From the NCBI GenBank assembly GCA_963790405.1, contig CAWBOJ010000008.1, forward strand, positions 1-64,000: a stretch of DNA of 64,000 nucleotides. Direction: 5' to 3'. Both the position numbers and the translations under genes were made by a program. Every line of letters starts with the position of its first letter. Position 1 is the stretch's first letter. Source of the DNA: JBGSMX01 sp963790405 (lineage in GTDB: Bacteria > Actinomycetota > Coriobacteriia > Anaerosomatales > JAGXFU01). Positions 31,601-42,317 of the stretch are shown here, in pieces. The notes beneath the pieces were generated by a model. That model was not told the DNA's origin and searched no databases. It was given only the letters and a program-made list of their open reading frames with translations.

Positions 31601-34600
31601 GCGGCCGGTGCCGGATGCTGATCCCACCGACGCGCCATACCTCGACGGTGTGGGTCGTGTCGGCAAGCTCGCGTACCGAGTAGCTCACGTCTGAAAGGGT
31701 CGCAGAAGCCCGGTACATGTCGACGTCGATCGCCGGTCCGCCGTCGATGCTCACCTGGGCGAGACCGTACTTGGAAGACATGAACGAGATCAGATCGAAC
31801 CCGGTGCCTTTGAACAGAGTAGTCATCGTGGCTGGGTTGAACTGCGCGTAGTGTATCGAACCGTCGTAGACACCTGTGATCGATGCGGTGCCCCACGAGC
31901 CGGTCCAAAGGATCAGTTCGTCTGAGTCGTCATAGCGTTCGAGCACGGCAAACTGAATCGACTTCGTGCCTTCGACATTGCCTGCGTTGTCGGTCGAGTA
32001 GTACTCGAGCGTGTAGGTTCCTGCGTCTGTCGGCACCGTGACGGCTGTTCCCGCGCTCGACGTGTCTCCGTCCAGGCTCGACATGGTCGTAGACCACGCC
32101 CGACAGCGTGTCGGAGGGCGTGAGTGTGATGGTCTGCCCGCCGCCCACGAGCTGCTCGCCGACTCACTGGCCGTCACAGCCGCGGTCTTGTCGATGCGCA
32201 CGGTCGCGGTGTTCCACTGCTCCACGTTACCGGCCAGGTCGGTCGCACGGTACTCGATCGTGGTGGTGCCTTCGGCGCTTATCGTGACGGGCTCGGTGTA
32301 GGCGACCTCGTCGCCGCCGTCGATGCGAGTAGGTGATACCTCCACGCCCGACAGCGTGTCATCGCTGGTGAGCGTCACGTCGACCGGTCCGTTGACCCAC
32401 TCGGTCGGTGCGTCGTCGCTGCTCACCGGCGCCGTGTCGTCGATGCGCACGGTCGCGGTGTTGGCACTCTCCGCGTTGCCCACCACGTCGACCGAGTAGT
32501 ACTCGATCGTGGTGGTGCCCTCGGCGGTTACCTCGAACGGTGCCGGTCGTAGAGCGACCTCGTCGCCGCCGTCGATGGCGTAGTAGGTGCTGCCTCCACG
32601 CCGGACAGCGTGTCTGCGGTGAGCGTCACGTCGACCGGTCCGTTGACCCAGGCCGTCGGTGCGTCGTCGCTGGTCACCGGCGCCGTGTCGTCGATGCTCA
32701 CGAGTCGCGGTGTTGGCGCTCTCGGCGTTGCCCACCACGTCGACCGAGTAGTACTCGATCGTGGTGGTGCCCTCGGCGCTTACCTCGAACGGTGCCGGTG
32801 TAGAGCGACCCGTCGCCGCCGTCGATGGCGTAGTAGGTGATACCTCCACGCCGGACAGCGTGTCATGCGGTGAGCGTCACGTCGACCGGTCCGTTGACCC
32901 AGCCCGGTCGGGTGCGTCGTCGCTGGTCACCGGCGCCGTGTCGTCGATGCGCACGAGTCGCGGTGTTGGCGCTCTCGGTGTTGCCGACCACGTCGACCGA
33001 GTAGTACTCGATCGTGGTGGTGCCTTCGCCGATTACCTCGACGGTGCCGGTCGTAGGCGACCGGCTCGCCGCCGTCGATGGCGTAGTAGGTGATACCTCC
33101 ACGCCGGACAGCGCGTCTCGCGTGGTGAGCGTCACGTCGACCGGTCCGTTGACCCAGCTCGGTCGGGTGCGTCGTCGCTGGTCACCGGCGCCGTGTCGTC
33201 GATGCGCACGAGTCGCGGTGTTCGGCTGCTTCGGCGTTGCCCACCACGTCGACCGAGTAGTACTCGATCGTGGTGGTGCCTTCGCCGATTATCTCGACGG
33301 GCTCGGTCGTAGAGCGACCGCGTCGCCGCCGTCGATGGCGTAGTAGGTGTGCATCGACGCCGGACAGCGTGTCATCGCTGGTGAGCGTCACCGTCGACCG
33401 GTCCGTTGACCCAGCTCGGTCGGTGCGTCGTCGCTGGTCACCGGCGCCGTGTCGTCGATGCGCACGAGTCGCGGTGTTGGCGCTGCTTCGATGTTGCCCA
33501 CCACGTCGACCGAGTAGTACTCGATCGTGGTGGTGCCTTCGCGCGATACCTCGAACGGTGCCGGTCGTAGAGCGACCGGCGTCGCCGCCGTCGATGCGGT
33601 AGTAGGTCTCATCCACGCCGGACAGCGTGTCATCGCGGAGTCGAGCGTGACGTCGACCGGTCCGTTGACCCAGTCCGTGCGGTGCGTCGTCGCTGGTCAC
33701 CGGCGCCGTGTCGTCGATGCGCACGAGTCGCGGTGTTGGCGCTGCTTCGGTGTTGCCCACCACGTCGACCGAGTAGTACTCGATCGTGGTGGTGCCTTCG
33801 CGCGATACCTCGAACGGGCCTTGGCGTAGGCGACCGTCGTCGCCGCCGTCGATGGCGTAGTAGGTGGCTCCACGCCGGACAGCGCGTCATCGCTGGTCGA
33901 GCGTCACGTCGACCGGTCCGTTGACCCAGGCTCGTCGGTGCGTCGTCACTGCGTCACCGGCGCCGTGTCGTCGATGCGCACGAGTCGCGGTGTTGGCGTC
34001 TTCGGTGTTGCCCACCACGTCGACCGAGTAGTACTCGATCGTGGTGGTGCCTTCGCCGATGATCTCGAACGGGCCGGTCGTAGAGCGACCGGCTCGCCGC
34101 CGTCGATGGCGTAGTAGGTGCTCGACACCGGACAGCGCGTCATCGCTGGATGAGCGTGACCGTCGACCGGACCGTTGACCCAGTCCGTCAGGTGCGTCGT
34201 CACTGGTCACCGGCGCCGTGTCGTCGATGCGCACGAGTCGCGGTGTTCGGCGCTTCGGTGTTGCCCACCACGTCGACCGAGTAGTACTCGATCGTGGTGG
34301 TGCCCTCGGCGGATACCTCGAACGGGCCGGTCGTAGAGCGCCGGCTCGCCGCCGTCGATGGCGTAGTAGGTGCTGCTCGACACCGGAGAGCGCGTCATCG
34401 CTGGATCGAGCGTGACGTCGACCGGACCGTTGACCCAGTCCGTCGGGTGCGTCGTCACTGCGTCACCGGCGCCGTGTCGTCGATGCGCACGAGTCGCGGT
34501 GTTCGGCGTGCCTCGGTGTTGCCCACCACGTCGACCGAGTAGTACTCGATCGTGGTGGTGCCCTCGGCGCTTATCTCGAACGGTGCGGTCGTAGAGCGCC

Positions 34601-37600
34601 GGTCGCCGCCGTCGATGCGGTAGTAGGTGGCCTCCACGCCGGACAGCGTGTCATCGCGGGATCGAGCGTCACGTCGACCGGTCCGTTGACCCAGTCGGTC
34701 GGCGCGTCGTCGCTGGTCACCGGCGCCGTGTCGTCGATGCGCACGGTCGCGGTGTTGGCGTCTCTCGGTGTTGCCCACCACGTCGACCGAGTAGTACTCG
34801 ATCGTGGTGGTGCCCTCGGCGCTATACCTCGACGGTGCTCGGTGTAGAGCGACCTCGTCGCCGCCGTCGATGCGGTAGTAGGTCGCCTCCACGCCGGACA
34901 GCGTGTCATCGCTGGTGAGCGTGACGTGCACGGGTCCGCTGCGCCAGGCCGGGTCGACATCGTCAGTGGTGACGGCGTGGCGTCGTGTCGGCTACCAGCG
35001 TACCGACCACATCGATCGCATCGATGCTCACGTTGGCGGCCGAGCCGGATGTGGTCTCGATCCGACGCGCCATACGCTCGACGGTGTGGGTCCGTGTCGG
35101 CAAGCTCGCGTGCTCGAGTAGCTCACGCTCTGAAAGGGTGCGAGAAGCACCGGTACAGGTCGACGCGATCGCGCGGTGCCGCCGTCGAGGGTGACCTGGG
35201 CGATGCCGTAGCTTGGAAGCATGAACGGCGATCAGAGTCGAACCCGGTGCCGGTGAACAGACGTAGTCGACCGTGGCTGGGTTGAACTGCGCGTAGCTGT
35301 ACGAACCGCCGTAGACAGCTGTGATCGAGTGCCGGTGCACCACGAGCCCGGTCCAGAACGGATCAGTCTCGTCTGAGTCGTCGTAGCGTTCGAGCACGGC
35401 AAACTGAACCGACTTCGTGCCTTCGACGTTGCCGGCGTGTGTCGGTCGAGTAGTACTCAAGCGTGTGGGTCCGGCGTCGATCGGCACGTGACGGCCGTGC
35501 CGGTGGTCCACGTCTCTACCGTCGAGGCTCCACTCGGTGATAGCCACACCCGAGAGCGGGTCGGAGGGCGTGAGCGTGATCGTCTGCCGCCGCCGATGTA
35601 GCTCGATACCGCGTTACTCGTCGTCACCGGCGCGCGTCTTGTCGATCCGCACCGCCTGGCTCTTCACGGTCTCGCTGTTCCCACGCACGTCTTTCGAGAA
35701 GTACTTCAGCGTGTTGGAGCCCTCGCCGGTGATGAGGAACGGCCCGCTATACAGATGCGCCGGGTTGAGCGGATCTGGAGTCGATCCACCGACCGTGTAG
35801 TACGTGCCAGCCACACCAGTCGTCGCGTCGTACGAGCACGAGCCCGACCAAGACGCTGTAGTTGACCCAGCCTGTCGGTGCGTCGCAGGTCGTGACCGGT
35901 GCGACTGTGTCAGGCACCTGCGCGATAACGCCATCAATGGTGAATCGGTCCACAGAGATGCGAGTCCCCGTCGCAGACGTGTTCTTCTCACCAGTCCACT
36001 CGATTAGCAGGTAGTGATAGCCGTAGTCGATGTAGCCCGAATCCCAGAGCTGCTTGTCGTACTGGCTTGCCGAGGAGTACATGTCCACCGTCGTCTTGTA
36101 GACGCCGTCAAGGTAGACATCCGCCTTGCCGAACCCGCGCCCGAGCTCGCCGTACCACTGAATGCGCTCGCCGTTGAAGTAGACGTGTGCCTGATGATCT
36201 TCCTCGTCGGCCCAGGCCCAAGAGTTTCCACTTCCGCCGGACTCCGTTGTCCAGCCATTCTTGAGCACCACGTTGGCATGATCTTGCTGGTAGTTGGTGG
36301 ACCAGAATCTGATTCGGAATGTCGTGGATTTGATGGTCTTCGGTATTGCCGACCTCATCGACTGAGTAGTATTCGAGCGTGTACTCACGCCACGACCAGG
36401 GAGCATACGCTACTGTCCCGGTCTGCCATGGACCATCGTTCAGCCTCCAATATGTGTCCGCGACGCCGGAGAATGAATCGGTGGGGGTCAGCTGGATGAA
36501 GGCCTCTCCTTGGTATGTGTCTCCATCCGTGTTGCTCGTCGTCGTGACGGGTGGTGTCTCGTCGATTTGCACGTACTCGGTATTCGTGTCTTCCAAGTTG
36601 TCCCGTGTGTCCTTGGCGTAGTACTTGACCGTGGTCGTTCCCTCGGCGGATATCTCGAACGGCACCGTGTAGACGGTGTCGGGATCGCCACCGTCGGTCG
36701 AGTACCAGATGTTCAGGATGTCAGAGACGGTGTCAGTCGCCGTCAGCGTCACCGTGACGGGGTCTTTCATCCACGTGTCCGGAATATCGGAGGTCGTGAC
36801 GGGTGGCTCGGTGTCGGGCGGTATCACAGTGAACGTGATTTCATGTGTAGATTCGACGTTGCCCGCACTGTCCGTCGATCGATAGTAGAGCGTGTGATCT
36901 CCGTAGGTATTCACGGTGACCGACTGCGCCGTATACCAGTTGACATTCTGGTCCAGACGGTAGGTCGTGGACGAAACGCCCGAGAGGTTGTCGGTTGCCG
37001 TGAAGCCAATCGTCGCAGTCTCGGTGTACTGCGGCTTGTGATTGTCAGTTGTCACTGGAGGCGCATTGTCTAGGCGGAGCGTCGTTGTCGTCGGTTCCGA
37101 GACGTTTCCCCGGAAGTCCGTCGAGTAGTATTCGATTGCGTACTCGCCCTGGTCCTCGAGTATGAATTCGATCACGTAGGACGTCTGAGTCTCTTCTTGA
37201 GAGTAGGTGACGGTTGTCGCGGTTCCATTGACGGAGTAGAACGTCTCGGCAACTCCGGACACCGCGTCGAACGTATTCAGCCGCACGGTGAAGGGGCCCT
37301 TTGTCCAGCCGGTTGGGACATTCGAAGTCGTGCTAGGGGGGTCGTTGTCCGGAGCCAGGACTAAGATCTGCGTGTAGTGTGCTGTCTCTGAGTTCCCGGC
37401 CACATCCGTCGACTTGTACCAAAGGTCCCACTGGCCAGGTTCCGTTATCGTAATTGTGGTTCCTGTGGCCCAGTCGTTTGTGCCGATCTTGTACTGAGTG
37501 GAGGCAACACCCGATACCGTGTCCGTTGCTGTCAGCGTGATGGTGGCGCTTGAGACGTAGCTGGGCAACGCATCAGCTGTGGTTGTGGGCTTGGTGAAGT

Positions 37601-39383
37601 CAATGTTCACCGTCTTGGTATTGACGGTTTCGGTGTTGTTCTGTGAATCCACGGAGTAGAACTTGACGGGGGTGGTGCCTTCCCAGTCGATGGGGAACGA
37701 CCCGGTGTAGGGCACCGTCGGGTAGCTCCCATCCAGAGAGTAGTAGGTTGCCACGACGTAGGTTGTGAAGTCTGTGGCGGTGAGGGTCACATCGATCGGG
37801 CTCGTGCGCCACGCAGTGCTTGAGATGTTCGAGACTGTGATGGGGGGATCATTGTCGAACGGCACGATGCGGAACTGAATCGGCTCAGTGAGCTGAGGCT
37901 CCGCGTTGCCGACGACATCGGTCGAATAGTAGTTGAGGGTGTGTGTCGTGTTGCCCGAGACCGCAATCGGGTAGTCCTTGTTGTAGGTGGTCCAGATGCC
38001 TCCATCCAGCGAGTACCGGGTGTACGCCACGCCCGAGAGCGAGTCGACAGCGTCAAGTCTGATCGCTGCCGATGCAATGTAGACCGGTGCGTGGTCGTCC
38101 GTCGTCTCCGGGGGCGTCCCGTCAACCCGCAGGGTGTTTGACCGGATCGTCTCCTCGTTTCCCGCAGCGTCCTCCGAGTAGTACTTGACCGTGGTGGTTC
38201 CCTCGGTGGACACGGAGAAGTGATCGTCTGTGTCGTAAGGCAAGGTGGGTGTGGATTCATCCAGTGAGTAGTAGGTCATATCGACCATCACAGCATCTGT
38301 CGCAGTCAGAATGACCTCGAAGGGAGCTTTGACCCAAGGGGTCGGGATGTTGGAGGTCGTGCTTGGCGCGACAACGTCGCTCGTGTCACGCGTGTAGTCA
38401 AACACCTGGATTCGATCGTTCACATAGTCGCTGACGTATAGAGTACCGTCTGCGGCGCACTCGATATCTTGAGGCAAGCCGAACGACTCGTCCTCATTGG
38501 ATGGAGAGTCGATGGTCTGGACGTATCTTCCATCGGCCCGAAACACAACCACTCGATTCTTGCCCGTGTCGGCGACGTAGACGGTTCCGTCTGATCCTAC
38601 CGCGACGCCTCTGGCGTTCTGGAACGTGTGTCCACCGTCGAAAGTCGCGATGGTCTTGAGAAGGGCACCGGTAGCCGAGTACTGATACAGCCGGGAGTAG
38701 AGACCGCTATCTACTACCCAGAGGGTCTCTGTGATGGAATCCCATGCAATGCCGTCAGGTGCAGGAACGGTTCTCTGTTCAGGGTCTGGATTAGGGTCTG
38801 GATTGGGCAGGGTCCAGGATCCGGCCCATCCTCCGGCGGCGTACAGTTTGGCGATGCGGGAGTTACCGGTATCACTGACGAAGATGAAATCGTTCGATCC
38901 AATGGCTACATCCATTGGATCGATGAACTGCTGGTCACCTGATCCATATGCACCAATGACCGTCGCGAAAGAACCGTCGGAGTTGAGGATCATGACTCGG
39001 TCGTTGCCTTCATCGGTAGCGATGATTCGACCGTCGGAATCAATGTCGAGGCCGGTGGGTGGTCCCGAGAACTGTGGGGGGTTCGTGCCCGAACCGTCAC
39101 TACCCCACTGCTGAGTTGCAGTTGCAGGTAGGGGATAGGAGTCCAGTGGGAACTTCCAGATCGAGCTGGTGTACCAATCGCCGTCATAGAGAGCGTCCGA
39201 AGTGAGCGCTATCGAGTCCGGCGAGACTGAATCTGTGATCGTGTAGCGGAAATCGTACTGATCGAGCGGAGAGGGTCCTGCTGCAGGTGCGAGCTGTGGC
39301 AGCCCAAGAATGACGATGAGCGCGAGGGCTAGGGAAGCAACCACTCGCGTGGTCGTCGACCTGCGTCCTGTTCGTTGTGACAC
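25677..39383 (-). CDS. Giant secreted NHL / Ig-like / carbohydrate-binding-like repeat protein, many frameshifts
   Basis: One gene of about 13.7 kb (about 4,560 codons) read from several minus frames. The start GTG 39383 has GGAGGTGG 8 bases upstream and gives a signal peptide (TTTRVVASLALALIVILG, cleavage after APAAG). Residues about 70-340 form an NHL beta-propeller (GLDIDSDGRIIATDEGNDRV, VAVGSDGTVYVADTGKNRVV). Next come about eight diverged Ig-like OmpL47-type domains with a YYSTDxxGNxE signature, a diverged sandwich domain (QWYGELGRGFGKADVYLDG), then near-identical Ig and sandwich repeats to the end (VVGTLVNDISN). Intact blocks are 36,330-39,383, 28,740-31,600 and 25,677-27,280. Shifts are visible near 36,330, 35,860, 32,330, 32,090, 31,610, 28,726, 28,226, 27,602, 27,434 and 27,288, and densely at 32.3-35.9 kb. 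No LPXTG or CWB2 anchor is seen. Probably a surface adhesin or matrix protein. Confidence 0.8.
25690..28790 (-). repeat. Tandem sandwich-domain repeat array, macro-period about 1,040 bp
   Basis: Six copies of a roughly 385-bp module (RYDDTDELITWSGAWG ... SIDAIDVVGTL) with C-terminal edges near 25,690, 26,331, 26,735, 27,371, 27,774 and 28,410. They alternate between a short spacer (NDAEAPTIN) and an Ig-like spacer of about 255 bp (WSLDGGAWTTGTTVNTSALG). The pair repeats at 26,331, 27,371 and 28,410. Copies are almost identical in DNA, so single indels in one copy can be called against the others. Confidence 0.9.
29041..31945 (-). repeat. Macro-repeat of sandwich + Ig + OmpL47 modules (1,134 and 1,383 bp)
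   Basis: The same anchor sequence recurs at 29,041, 30,175 and 31,558. The first interval is 1,134 bp (378 codons). The second is 1,383 bp (461 codons), longer by exactly one 249-bp Ig unit. Each block has a sandwich domain (ERYDDSDELILWTGSWGTAS), one Ig unit (VGGGQTITLTPSDTLSGVVS) and two or three OmpL47 units. Confidence 0.9.
29662..31542 (-). repeat. 249-bp OmpL47-type Ig repeats, intact copies
   Basis: The marker CGCGGTCTTG recurs at 29,662 and 29,911, and again at 30,796, 31,045 and 31,294, a constant 249-bp step (83 residues). The unit reads ITYRIDGGDEVAYTEPVTI, TTIEYRATDLAGNVEQWN and VRIDKTAAVSSDTAPTEWV. Copies differ at only a few bases. Confidence 0.92.
32180..34970 (-). repeat. About eleven degenerate OmpL47-type Ig repeats, indel-rich
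   Basis: A repeat of about 250-257 bp with the marker TCGTCGATGCGCAC near 32,435, 32,690, 32,940, 33,195, 33,450, 33,710, 33,970, 34,225, 34,475 and 34,730. Encoded units resemble TTIEYYSVDVVGNxE ... VRIDDTAPVTSDDAPT. Nearly every unit carries one or more indels, so no frame stays open for more than about 130 codons. Confidence 0.85.
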
Positions 39384-39630
39384 CAGTTCCACCTCCGCTG
39401 CCGCCCTTCGCCGGGCGGCCGATTCTGCCCCATGCAGTACTGGACGCGCGAAACGCGCACCCACATAGTGTTTCGACCGAGATGCCCCCGTGCTTGAGCA
39501 CAAGCTGTGATATCGCGCACAGCTGAAGAAGCCGTAAACAGGCGTATCTCGCCAGGTGATTCGCGTATACTCTCGGTCAGCACAATGGGAGCCGCGGTTG
39601 ACGGGCGCAGCAAGGAGGAGCCGGGTATCG

Positions 39631-41109
39631 ATGGGTGTTGAGGGAGCTAGTCCTCGAGATCCGGTGCATGGCCCAATCAGAGGTGAGCGCAAGAGACGAA
39701 CGCGAGCGGTCCTTCTGGCTGCAGATACCGTCTCTATTGCCGCCGCGGCCGTGTGTGCGACGTACGTCCGCTTCGGCGCACTGAACGCCCCCGTCGGATT
39801 CGAGAATCCTGACGTCCACGTGGCGTTCTGGCAGCTGGGACTACTCTTCGTGCCCATCTGGATACTCTTCTTGTGGGGCGAGGGGCTCTATGACCCGCAA
39901 CGTCTCTCCTGGGGCAGCGGGGAGTTCTCGCGAGTCGCCAAGGCCTTGTCGCTGGGGGTAGTCGCCTTCATCCTGCTCACCTACGGGCTGAAACTTGCAG
40001 GGCTCTCGCGCGCGTGGACCGTGCTTGCGTGGGCGCTCGCGCTCTTCTTCGTGTCGGCAGGGAGAGCGCTAGTGAGAGTCGTTTCAGCTCGCAGGCATGC
40101 GCGAGGAATCGATTTGCGCCCCACACTCGTGGTCGGCTCGAACACCGAGGCGGCAGCGATCATCCGCATCCTGCGGTCGTCTCGTGCGGAGGGTCTCGAG
40201 CCTGTCGGTTGTCTGGCGTCGTCTCAGGCCGAGCGCCTTGCGCTCGATTTCTGCGCACACGAAATCCCATGTCTGGGCAGCGCACGTGAGCTTACTGAGA
40301 TCGTGGAGGCGTACGCGATCGACACGGTGATCATCGCGTCCTCGGCGTTCGATCACGACGTACTGGCTCGCATGATCGCCGAGCTGCGGGAGACCGATCT
40401 GGACGTGAACATCTCCTCAGGACTTTTCGAGGTGCTGACGACTCGCGTGCTCGTCCGGGAGGTGGGCGGAGTCCCGCTGATCACGGTGCGCGGCCTGAGT
40501 CTGTCGAGAACGAACCGGGTCATCAAGCGCGCGTTCGACCTGGTTGTAGCCACGGCGCTAGTCGTTGGTGGCATGCTGATCTGGTTGGTTGTCGTGGTGC
40601 TGATCAAGACAACAAGTCGGGGACCCGTCTTCTACTCTCAGGAACGCGTGGGGCGTGGTGGCCAACCCTTCGGCATGCTGAAGTTCCGCTCGATGGTTGC
40701 CGACGCCGATGCGCGTCTGGCGGATCTCGTGGCCGAGAATGAAGCATCAGGACCGCTATTCAAGATGCAAGACGATCCGCGCATTACGGCAATCGGCAGG
40801 TGGATGCGCAAGTTCTCTGTTGATGAGTTTCCCCAGCTCATCAACGTGCTGAAGGGCGAAATGAGCCTGGTGGGTCCTCGACCGCCGCTGCCGCGTGAAG
40901 TCGCCGAGTACAGCCAGAGGGATTGGCGGCGGCTGGAGACGGTCCCTGGCATGACAGGTCTCTGGCAAGTATCTGGTCGCTCGAGTCTCACGTTTGACGA
41001 GATGGTGAGGCTTGATCTGTTCTACATCGAGAATTGGTCGGTAGCGCTCGACATGGCACTGTTGCTGCGAACCGTGCCCGCGGTTCTGTTCGCACGAGGC
41101 GCGTATTGA
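39631..41109 (+). CDS. Initiating polyprenyl glycosylphosphotransferase (WbaP/CpsE type)
   Basis: 492 residues from ATG 39631, chosen because AAGGAGGAG lies 10 bases upstream. The N-terminal half has about four to five membrane segments and a Rossmann-like CoA-binding-type domain (TLVVGSNTEAAAIIRIL). A further membrane segment (about 320-345) leads to the catalytic bacterial sugar-transferase domain: KRAFDLVVA, GPVFYSQERVGRGGQPFGMLKFRSM, DEFPQLINVLKGEMSLVGPRPP and PGMTGLWQVSGRSSLTF. It transfers a sugar-1-phosphate to undecaprenyl phosphate, the first step of the polysaccharide made by the 8.7-25 kb genes. It is divergent from the giant protein gene, with 247 bases between starts. Confidence 0.92.
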   Translation: MGVEGASPRDPVHGPIRGERKRRTRAVLLAADTVSIAAAAVCATYVRFGALNAPVGFENPDVHVAFWQLGLLFVPIWILFLWGEGLYDPQRLSWGSGEFSRVAKALSLGVVAFILLTYGLKLAGLSRAWTVLAWALALFFVSAGRALVRVVSARRHARGIDLRPTLVVGSNTEAAAIIRILRSSRAEGLEPVGCLASSQAERLALDFCAHEIPCLGSARELTEIVEAYAIDTVIIASSAFDHDVLARMIAELRETDLDVNISSGLFEVLTTRVLVREVGGVPLITVRGLSLSRTNRVIKRAFDLVVATALVVGGMLIWLVVVVLIKTTSRGPVFYSQERVGRGGQPFGMLKFRSMVADADARLADLVAENEASGPLFKMQDDPRITAIGRWMRKFSVDEFPQLINVLKGEMSLVGPRPPLPREVAEYSQRDWRRLETVPGMTGLWQVSGRSSLTFDEMVRLDLFYIENWSVALDMALLLRTVPAVLFARGAY

Positions 41110-41168
41110 CGTTGTTGTGATTGGGTACACCCTAGAGACTGGTCGGTGCTGACGAAGGGGGTGGCGCC

Positions 41169-42257
41169 ATGAGGGTGATTGTCGTTATCGGCGCGCGTCC
41201 GAACTTCGTGAAGGTTGCCCCGGTGATCCCGCGATTGTCCGCCGCCGGACATGACGTGGACATCGTGTTCACGGGCTCACGTCGCGCACACCGTGACTCG
41301 GACCCGGCCGGGACGCTCTCGTTCCACGGCGTGGAGGTCCCTACCCCGAAATGGTTTCTTGATGTGGGTGAGGAGACGGACGCGAGAGAGACGGGACGGG
41401 CGCTCGTTTCGCTAGAGGGGCTGTTCGCCGAGCAACTGCCGGACGCCGTACTTGCCATCGGGGATGTGAATCCGACGCTCGCCACCGCGCTTGCTGCGTC
41501 GAAGCTTGGGATTCCTGTGATTCATCTGGAAGCGGGGCTTCGGTGCGGAATCATGTCGTGTCCGGGCGAAGTCAATCGTGTGCTCCTGTCGAGGATGGCA
41601 TCGCTGCATCTCGTGCCCACCGAAGAAGCTGTTCTGAACCTTCTGAAAGAGGGCGTTTCCGAGAAGAGAGTTCATTTTGTCGGCAGCATGATGGCTGAAT
41701 CGGTCCTGCGACACCTCGACAACATCAAGGCCAGTGACGCGGTGGCTCGATACGGCGAGGCTTCGGGTGAATACCTGCTTCTGTCGGTGCATCACTACGA
41801 GAACATCTCTGACCCTGCTCGAATGCGCGCGCTCGTGGAGGCCACGGAGGTGGTTGGGAGACCCGTTCTGTTCCCCGACGGGCAGGACGTATGCGAGGCC
41901 CTGGAGTCCTTCGGCGTTTCAAAGCCGGTGACCTGGACGTGCCTCGAACCGATGGCATACCTGGACATGCTCGCTCTCGAGCGTGGAGCTGCGGCTGTAA
42001 TCACGGATTCAGGTGGGGTCCAAGAGGAGGCGTGCATGGTCGGCACCCCGTGCGTGACATGGCGGGATCACACCGAGCACGGAGCGACCCTCGACGTTGC
42101 GGCGAACCGGCTCGCTGGAGGCTCTGCACAGGCAATTGTGCAGGCGGTGCATGAAGCCATGGGGTCCAAACGCGGTTGGGTGACACCGAAGCGGTGGGAC
42201 CGCGCCGTGTCAGATAGAATCGTCAGAGCAATCGGCAGAGGAGTCCAGCCCCTCTAG
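41169..42257 (+). CDS. wecB: UDP-N-acetylglucosamine 2-epimerase (non-hydrolysing family)
   Basis: 362 residues, GT-B-like epimerase fold. The expected landmarks are GARPNFVKVAPVI (usual GTRPE), GDVNPTLA, IHLEAGLR, PGEVNR and ITDSGGVQEEA. The usual VHREEN is VHHYEN, and the usual HTGQH is replaced by FTGSRRAHRD, so it is a diverged member and the exact substrate is less certain. GGGGGTGG precedes the ATG by 6 bases. It would supply UDP-ManNAc or a related sugar. It is followed after 60 bases by GalE. Confidence 0.85.
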   Translation: MRVIVVIGARPNFVKVAPVIPRLSAAGHDVDIVFTGSRRAHRDSDPAGTLSFHGVEVPTPKWFLDVGEETDARETGRALVSLEGLFAEQLPDAVLAIGDVNPTLATALAASKLGIPVIHLEAGLRCGIMSCPGEVNRVLLSRMASLHLVPTEEAVLNLLKEGVSEKRVHFVGSMMAESVLRHLDNIKASDAVARYGEASGEYLLLSVHHYENISDPARMRALVEATEVVGRPVLFPDGQDVCEALESFGVSKPVTWTCLEPMAYLDMLALERGAAAVITDSGGVQEEACMVGTPCVTWRDHTEHGATLDVAANRLAGGSAQAIVQAVHEAMGSKRGWVTPKRWDRAVSDRIVRAIGRGVQPL

Positions 42258-42317
42258 TCGAGTGTGACTATCAGCATCAATACTAGGCGATTCTTTGCTA
42301 GCGAACCTGGAGCACGC

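Noticed and set aside
25664..33829. Many plus-strand ORFs of 70-130 codons over the repeat region
   Set aside because: They repeat with the same period as the minus-strand domains and have no ribosome binding sites; they are shadows.
29662..34970. CRISPR array
   Set aside because: Repeats are 249 bp coding units with no unique spacers of 25-40 bp and no cas genes.
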